DNA from: Castanea sativa
Taxonomy: Eukaryota > Streptophyta > Magnoliopsida > Fagales > Fagaceae
DNA: 64,000 nt
Direction of reading: 5' to 3'
Assembly (NCBI RefSeq): GCF_040712315.1
Contig: NC_134019.1
Location: 35,621,873-35,685,872, forward strand
Shown: piece by piece, positions 57,305-64,000 of the stretch
Layout of the letters: each line of letters begins with the position of its first letter
How positions within the stretch are numbered: the stretch's first letter is position 1
Program-made: the position numbers and the translations under genes
The notes under the pieces: model-generated
The model's input: the letters and a program-made list of their open reading frames with translations, nothing else
Database searches by the model: none
Told to the model about the DNA's origin: nothing

Positions 57305-58078
57305 CTGAAAATCAATCAAAGAAGGCTCAACATCACCCCATGACACCCAAAAGCAAATTGCCCAAATGGACATATGACAATGCAAGGATCATGATATTCC
57401 ATAACAAATATCATTTCACTAATTTGAACCTTCATAATTCATAAAATTCACACACATTTTCAGCTTAACTAAGCCTTGCACAGAACATGATACTCCAAAA
57501 CAATGCCAAGAGCCTTGAAGCCAAACCTCTGATAATTGAAAATTAAAAAGCTAGATCTGAAGCAAATTAATTATTAAACTAACACGCATTAGATCCAAAT
57601 ACTACAAACAAAGACAAAGAGAGTGCCCAAGCATTTTCCACACAATAAAACAACAAACAATATAAATTAACACATATATCAACAATCGCATAGTAACTTA
57701 GCAATTGATAAAGTAAAAGTTCTTGAATCCAAAGAGAAAATTCATATTCATTCATCAACACAGTCAGAATACGAAAATGCAGCGAATTCAAATTGATTTT
57801 CACAAGCCTCACTGATCCAAGCAAGTCGTGCAGTTATACTAAAATCTGATTCGATGAGAATCTGAATGAAAAAAACAAGTTTTCGAATAATCTGATTCTA
57901 CATCAAAATTGATCAATTCGATCAAATAGAGATCGAATTTGCATGGATTAATTTCGATAAAGTGATTGATTCGGTGAAACGCAATAGATCAAAAAAAAAA
58001 AAAAGCAACGAACATTAAAGCGCAACAGTGAAAGAATCGAATCGAATCGAATTGAATAGAAAGAAAGGGAAATTGAAC

Positions 58079-58156
58079 CTTCTTGCGGAGACCAGAGGTA
58101 CTAGGCTTTTGGCCATCGATTGGCTAGGTCTCGACGCGAGAAACCTTGAACACCAT
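58079..58156 (-). pseudogene. PGM: Captured first exon of cytosolic phosphoglucomutase
   Basis: 26 codons starting at ATG 58156 and ending at a donor AAG|GTTC. They read MVFKVSRVET, stop, PIDGQKPSTSGLRKK. This is the N-terminus of plant cytosolic phosphoglucomutase (normally MVFKVS..T-PIDGQKPGTSGLRKKV), which interconverts glucose 1- and 6-phosphate. One in-frame TAG interrupts it. Sequence upstream (58157-58440) may be its 5' leader and promoter. Confidence 0.85.
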
Positions 58157-58773
58157 TGCTGAGAGAATGAGAGAATGAGTGACTTCCATTTCTCAATTTT
58201 CTGAAAAATGTGAAACGAAAATCATGGGGAAATCGATGAAAAAGTGTGGGTAAACCAAAAAATCAAAGACAAAATTAGGGTTTGTTACTTCCATGGTCAA
58301 TTTGTACCCAATCGGAGCTGAAAACACAAAGCCGAGAGAGATGAAGAGTCACAAATTGCCGAGACCAATTCGTACCTAATCGGAGCTGCGCGATTTCCAT
58401 GATCGTCGAGCTCTGAGATTTCCATCAAGCCCTTTGGGCTCAATGCTTTCTCATTTTCTGTGAGAGAGTGAACAAATATTTTAACAAGGGCTGTGGCTTC
58501 TTTTTAAATTTTTTCGTGGGCTTTTTTGAAGGGCTGAAAATTTTGTCATATTTTATCAAGGGTTGTGGGTTGCAAAATGTAAAGTTTTGTATGTGTTTTT
58601 TTTTTTCACATTTATTTCAAGGGTGTTTTAACTTATTGTGAGGGACCTAATAACCTCTGAGATAAAGTTTAATAATATTTAAAAGCACACTTGTATGTAT
58701 AGATTGTAACGACAGGTTTTAGTAAACCCTCCATAAAAGAGGGTCGAAATAACTAAAGTTTGTTGTAGTGTTA

Positions 58774-59640
58774 TTCCATATGCTTATAATTGCAGTTTTG
58801 AAATATTATATAGGGAAAAATAAATAAAATAAAATGAAAGAAACTTGGAGCAGAAGCATTCCAAGAGTTCTAATAATCAATGAATTTGACTAAATCTGAT
58901 AACAACATATATAATTACGTTCTTGTAGAGTTGTTCACAAATATGGTGGCCCATCACTGTTTTCTTCATCTTTTAGAAAGAACACTACTTCAAACCAGAA
59001 TTTTAAGACATAAAATATAACTTGTTCCCATCTTTTTAGTTAGGTTTGTAGGTAACTTATGTTGACTGTGTTCCTATGGAAGGAATTTTCATGCAAAACA
59101 AGGAAAGATTCATTCCTTTAGTTCCTTGAAAGTTGACACTGTTAATTCTAAATAAAATTGTGTGCTATTATTTGACTAGTTGGAGATATTTTTTGTAGTG
59201 GTTATAGAGATATATATTAGAAAAGTTGAAAATATTTTTCAATTGATTATATAAATAAATATTGCAAAACCTTTGAGGATTTATGGTAAACTAATTCAAA
59301 AGCATTGCACTTATAATTTAGCAATTTTAACTAGCTGAATGAAACAAGTTTTTAATCAACCCCTCTATCTTCTTCTCTTTTATTTAATTTCTTTGAATAA
59401 TTCTTAACACTAGGTTTAAATGCCACCTTGAGAATCAATTCCCAATCTTTAATATCAGTAAACAAGCAAATAAGATATCATTCTTTATAGATATTCTCTT
59501 CACAGACGTTTCTTTTGTCTTAGGTTAGAGAAAGCAAACAATTCCAACATGTACCATGTTTTTATTTTTTATTTTTTTAGAGAAAAAGTTTTAACCCATG
59601 ATGTCAACTTCTAATAATAACTCTTTATCGTTAAACTAAA
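58774..59640. other. AT-rich spacer
   Basis: I see no gene or clear element here. Confidence 0.5.
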
Positions 59641-59649
59641 ATACCAATC

Positions 59650-59935
59650 GTGGCTCGTGGGTTCCAGTTAACTCAACTGGTAAAATTTCTGATTGTTGTA
59701 TAAAAGATCTGAGGTTTAATCTTTGCCTACACCAAAAACTAATTGGTGTCTTGGTTTGATGATAAAGAGTTATCATCAGGAGTGGATGCCATAGGTTGAA
59801 ACTTTCTAAAAAAAAAAAAAAAAACCAAAACTCCAATAAGTTTTTGGTGTAGGCAGCGATTAAACCTCATATCTTCTATTCAACCATTAAAGATTTTACT
59901 GATTAAGCTAACTGGAACTCACTACATATACCATT
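59650..59935. mobile_element. Inverted pair of family-B SINEs
   Basis: A plus-strand copy (about 59657-59824) has GTTAACTCAACTGGTAAAAT (A box), AGGTTTAATCTTTGCC (B box), GTGTCTTGGTTTGATGAT and GGTTGAAACTTTCT, then an A-run. A minus-strand 5' half (about 59832-59930; TTTTTGGTGTAGGCAG, TTTTACTGATTAAGCTAACT) directly follows. The pair forms an inverted repeat of about 95 bp per arm. Confidence 0.75.
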
Positions 59936-60478
59936 TTTTTTAGAAGCACATGTACCATGTTTTAATTGTGTATGGAGGTATGTTTTGAGAAAAATGTTTG
60001 TATCAATAAAAATGTTGAAGATTGGTATGCTAAGTTGAATTGGGCAGTAAAAGAATTCAAAAAAGTTTAAAACATAAAATGGAACACAAAAATTCAAAGT
60101 TTTTTTTTTTTTTGAGCAAAACTTTAGGTACAATATTTAGATGTTATTCCTTAAGTTCTCATCTTAAAATTCAGTCATGTGGCTGTACTTAACTATAAAT
60201 TCATTTTCATCCTATAAGAAAAAAGCTACATGGCTAAATTTTAAAAGAGGAATTTAAGGAATAACACCTAAAATACTATATCTAAATTTTGTAACCAAAT
60301 ATAGATTTCATGTAGGACCCTTTTTGTTTCCCTTTATACTTTACTAAATATGGTATGTCATAAGTTTTTATATTTTTTTAATTAAGCTTTACTTATTTTA
60401 TAAGGAAAATAAATATAATACATGGCATGTTATAATTGGTGGAGTAGATTGTAATACAAAACGGAGGAATTCTATAAT
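59936..60478. other. Spacer
   Basis: No gene is seen. There is a weak inverted relation between about 60120-60150 (TAGATGTTATTCCTTAA) and 60253-60284 (TTAAGGAATAACACCTAA), suggesting a small decayed MITE. Confidence 0.4.
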
Positions 60479-60488
60479 TTCTATTCCA

Positions 60489-60651
60489 CCACCGCTCCCC
60501 CTTGGTGCGGTGGTCATTTTACAAGTATAAATGCTTGTGGGGTGTGAGGGGCAAGAGCCGAGATTCAAGTTTCCAAGAGGGAGCTTCACACACATATACA
60601 CTTAGATTAGGTTAGAGTAGAAATTCTATCTTGTATAAAAAAAAAAAAAAA
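60489..60651 (+). mobile_element. tRNA-derived SINE, family A
   Basis: The body CTTGGTGCGGTGGTCA, TAAATGCTTGTGGGGTGTGA, GAGATTCAAGTTTCC, ACACTTAGATTAGGTTAGAG and TTCTATCTTGTAT with an A-run matches 18438-18591 in reverse orientation. Identical 10-bp flanks TTCTATTCCA lie at 60479-60488 and 60652-60661. Confidence 0.88.
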
Positions 60652-60664
60652 TTCTATTCCAATT

Positions 60665-60841
60665 GAGTAATGCTAGGGATACACAAAAATGCACAACTTT
60701 GTGCCACAACTCGCCACGTGGTGAGTTGTGAGTGGTTGAAGTGTGTCCCCCACATAGCCCACCATCACACATCCACCAATCAGAACCCAACATGTGGTGT
60801 AGTACAAAGTTGTATATTTTTATGTATTCATAGCATTACTC
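60665..60841. mobile_element. Mutator-like MITE next to the SINE
   Basis: The 177-bp element begins GAGTAATGCTAGGGATAC and ends ATTCATAGCATTACTC. The inverted ends are about 38 bp and reach to ACAACTTTGT and ACAAAGTTGT. Nine-base flanks ATTCCAATT (60656-60664) and ATTCTAATT (60842-60850) differ at one base. The left flank overlaps the SINE's own duplication, so this insertion followed the SINE. Confidence 0.8.
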
Positions 60842-60850
60842 ATTCTAATT

Positions 60851-61640
60851 TACCAATTACAATGTATAGATATGGAAAATAATGTTAGGATCATGATGGC
60901 AAGCCTAAAAATGAATGTTTGATGGTAGTGACAGTTGTTTGATATAGAGTTTCAACCAAAATAATAATAATTATAAATTCCATTTAGAATAGAATTCTCT
61001 ACTTTTCTATAAGAGCATTCGTATTCGCAAATGTCATCTTATCCTATTTTACTATCTCAAAAAGTTACTTTACCAATAATATCATACTATTTTACAATGC
61101 ACCCAACATCCCAAAACTCTATTTTTTCCCATTTTATTTAAATATTTTTTTATTCTTTTTTTTAAAATTTTACTATTTCTCTTTTTCTCTTCATTTTCCT
61201 CTCTTTTTCCCTCAAACTCTAGCACCGGCCACAACTAAACAAACAATCACCACCACGCCACCACCATGCCCACCACGCCACCACTACCCTCTACCCAACA
61301 AAATCCCACCAGAACCAAAAACCCAAAAAATAAAATAATAAAATAAAACCCACCAAGTACCCACTAAAAACCCAGCAAAACCATAGCAACCCAACCAACC
61401 AATCCAAACACTAGTCACATCCACAGTGAGAATCAAAGGACAAAATCACCAAACCCACCAAACGCTGGTCTCTATGCCGAACTCCACATTGGTCTCCACG
61501 TTGATCTCCACCGCGCTGACCTCCAGCCACCACGCCAATCTCAGCCGCACCACCAACCTCGCCACCACCTGATCCACGGCATCCAAACCCACCATCAAAC
61601 CCATGAGCTCCACTGCATCAAACCCTTGATTCAAGGCAAA

Positions 61641-61689
<49 letters not shown>

Positions 61690-61972
61690 GAGGGATTGAA
61701 TGAGAGAATTAGAACTGACAAAGAAGAAAAAAAAAAGATAGGAGATGAGAGTAACCGGTGAGAGAGAGAGGATTTAGATAAAGCAAACTGTAAAAATGAA
61801 GAAAATATTAATATTTTGTTTTACAATTGAGCTACAATATGATTCTACATTTAGTATTGCACTGTAGCAGGCTTTTACAAGTCTGGATGCTGTGGGGTTT
61901 TGGGCTTTTATGCTAAATTTTTCCTACATATGGCATATGTCATTCGTTAATGTGTTTGAGATTTTAATTATA
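60851..61972. other. Spacer with low-complexity CCACCA and GA tracts
   Basis: No supported gene is seen. CACCACGCCACC-type repeats lie at 61245-61290, a perfect (GA)n microsatellite at 61643-61686, and TC-rich runs at 61180-61215. The whole block could be a decayed transposon with leader-like DNA, but I found no matching ends. Confidence 0.45.
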
Positions 61973-62649
61973 TAGGGATGGCATTAGGTTGGGTTTGGTG
62001 ACTTTTTTGAACCATAATAGTAAGGATTTAATATTTTTTAAGTGAGATTGGAATGTGTTTGAGTTCACATTTTTAAACTCTTCATGATTTGGAAAGGGTT
62101 TGTTTTTATACCTTGAGTACCCAATTATGTCTTTAAATTATTAAATACCTCTATTATTACTTTCTTTGTAAAAAGCTTAGGGTTATCAAAAAGTAAGTTT
62201 ACCTATCTATTTCTCTTTAGAAATTTCTTTTATTAAGTGTAAAAATGTTTAATAATTTTTATATTTCATTAAATGGCATTTTAGATATTCAATTGTTGGT
62301 CAACACGAGCTCTTTAGGCTCGTTTGACCCGACTCTTATTAAGATACATGGATGGGTTTGAAAAAGGTTGGGCCTTTCATATGTACAACGGGATGGGTTT
62401 GGGATGGAATTTCTAAAATTTAATAGAGTTTGCTATGCATAAAATTGTGTTTGTTTGTTGTATATCTTTTTTTTTTTCAATATTTTGAAAATGAACCTTT
62501 TGAAAAAGATGTATCTAAAAATAATGTGAGGTTTAAAAAAAAGTATACTTAAAAAATGTGCGGTTTAAATATGATATGACAAATGAAAATTGGGTTTGGA
62601 AGAAAAAATAAATAAATTTTCGTCTCAAACCCACCAATTGCCATTCTTA
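61973..62649. mobile_element. Possible hAT-like element
   Basis: The left end TAGGGATGGCATTAGG and the right end, read inverted, TAAGAATGGCAATTGG resemble the termini of the hAT element at 12777, with GGGTTTG words inside both. No 8-bp duplication is visible, so this is a tentative call. Confidence 0.4.
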
Positions 62650-64000
62650 TTTGAGTACTCCTTTAACATTTAAGATATTGACAAAGGTTCGATTCTCATA
62701 ATCTAAAGATAATTCAGTACTTAATCAATGGAAAGGATTTGGCCCATGGAGAATATTGTTGTATATGAGCATACGCAAGAAATTTGTAGAAACAAACAAT
62801 GAGCAAGTACAATCATAGATCTCAACCAAACAATCAAATTTGAAGTAATAATTCCAAATTCAAAAACAAAATTGATTGAAGAAATGGTAGGTTGGTGAAA
62901 TTTGATTGCAACTATCCTGTTGTTTACACTTGGGTGGTATGGAATAGGTACGAATGAGATTGTGATTTCAAATAATCATGTTATTAATGTGAGTAGGTTT
63001 TTTTTTTTTTTTTGATGGGAAATAGGTGCTCTTTGAGTCTTGAGTGACATGGTCTACATAAATCATTATGATGTCCTTGTACGCCTAACTTAATCATTAT
63101 AATGTTATAATCAGCTCGATTCCTCATGATTGTTGTTCTGTCGTTGTCTTCTTTAGTTATTTTATCCCCTTCTTTATTGAATGAAAAGTGCAGATCTACA
63201 CTAGATGATAATATAACCAGGACAAAGTCAGTTTAGCTTCTCACGTGGATTGACATAAGCTATAAAGTATATATATATATATATATATACACATAATTTA
63301 GCTTGGAATATTAAGAAATTCTCCATTGCATTCCTTAAAGAATGATTTTAGCTGTCCGTTGCATTGAAAAGCGGCAAAAGTTAATAAACATATATTTTTT
63401 AACGAATGCAAATAATTTATTTTATTTTTGTGTTTCACTTTAAACTTTACTAATAGGTCTTGTTAATTTTTTTTTCCATTATAAATTTTGATTATTTTAT
63501 AAGAAAAGCCAAGCAAACACATAATAAGTTATAATTGATAGAACACAAATTGAACCACAAAAAAATAGGATAGATGATTTGTATTCTTTCTTTAACTGAA
63601 TGTTGTGCAATTCTATATAAACAACTAATTCATTGTAATAAAAAATTTAACTTGCCAATAATCTTGTAACTTAATTTATTGTTGCCTTTTTGTATTTCCA
63701 ATAAAAATATATAAGATTCAAATTAATACTCCCACCTCAACTATATATGTATAAAAATTTTTTTTTAAAAAAAAAACTTAACCATAACCAATGCACACCA
63801 ACACCAGTTAACCAGATCCTTTTATAATTAATGCATATTCTATTTTGCTACAGTCATATTGCAGTACCTCCAAGGGTTGTTAAACATGAACATGATGACA
63901 GTTTGTGTGGTAGTCCATTGCGTTAATTATATGGTAATAATAACTCATAACACAATAATAATTATTTGAATTGTTCGTTTGATTATGGTTCTTAATTATG
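62650..64000. other. AT-rich spacer
   Basis: I see no gene here. It includes a T-run at 62999-63014 and a TA microsatellite at about 63269-63289. Confidence 0.5.

Larger units (their letters stand above)
53924..58770. mobile_element. Non-autonomous CACTA (En/Spm) transposon carrying host gene fragments, 4.85 kb
   Basis: The termini CACTACAACAAA (53924) and TTTGTTGTAGTG (ending 58770) are perfect inverted repeats of the CACTA type. The 3-bp duplication TTA (53921-53923 and 58771-58773) fits the superfamily. Subterminal regions are full of AAGGGTC and GACCCTT words and contain an inverted pair at about 54098-54206. No transposase is seen. Instead, on the minus strand, it holds exons with adjoining intron sequence from at least three host genes (58156-58079, 57304-57173, 55903-55118). 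The order along the minus strand is phosphoglucomutase, SAR1, RNA methyltransferase. Confidence 0.9.

Noticed and set aside
57579..57824. 81-codon minus-strand frame in the CACTA interior
   Set aside because: Hydrophobic chance frame that matches none of the three captured genes.
59657..59715. tRNA-like A and B boxes, considered as a tRNA gene
   Set aside because: The cloverleaf does not close, and the sequence continues into the body of a repeated SINE with an A-tail.
61446..61721. 91-codon minus-strand frame with a run of Ser-Leu
   Set aside because: It is driven by the (GA)n microsatellite and has no conserved domain.

Overview
This window is plant nuclear DNA. It has genes with GT-AG introns, a cell-wall arabinosyltransferase, a plant glycine-rich RNA-binding protein, AT-rich spacers and a dense load of plant transposable elements. 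Several repeats (a long terminal repeat opening TGTAAGCGCAC, the clustered CGATAG palindromes and two SINE families) look to me like those of woody eudicots of the oak family, Fagaceae. That placement is inference from memory and was not tested by a search.

Two host genes look intact. The first, on the minus strand at 1271-3766, is a two-exon RRA-type arabinosyltransferase (GT77 family, extensin arabinosylation). The second, on the minus strand at 30208-31046, is a two-exon GRP7/GRP8-type glycine-rich RNA-binding protein with a TATA box and a possible alternative splice donor. I found no other convincing intact host gene and no tRNA, rRNA or CRISPR feature.

Layout: a 5.8-kb L1-type LINE with RNase H sits about 300 bp upstream of the RRA start codon (4075-9842, 18-bp target duplication). 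Next come a solo Copia-type LTR (9995-11106), a Mutator-like MITE, a 5'-truncated LINE tail, a non-autonomous hAT element (12777-13951, 8-bp duplication) and a deleted Copia element (14946-17663). SINEs, microsatellites and a Gypsy LTR with part of an antisense ORF follow (18834-20606). An 8.3-kb Copia element (20607-28919) is nested in that Gypsy remnant.

Beyond the RNA-binding protein gene lie about 9 kb of AT-rich spacer with MITEs, including a Tourist-like element and a 66-bp near-perfect inverted repeat. Then comes a 10.3-kb Tat-type Gypsy element (40577-50920). Its gag-pol is on the minus strand, and a multi-exon ORF with its own TATA box lies on the opposite strand.

The most interesting object is a 4.85-kb CACTA transposon (53924-58770) with CACTACAAC ends and a TTA duplication. 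I see no transposase in it. It carries exon fragments, with flanking intron sequence, of three unrelated host genes: an RNA (uracil-5-)methyltransferase, a SAR1 GTPase and a cytosolic phosphoglucomutase. The last part of the window holds SINEs (one pair inverted), MITEs and a possible hAT element.

Most elements were delimited by reading both termini and finding matching target-site duplications. Divergence figures are eye estimates.
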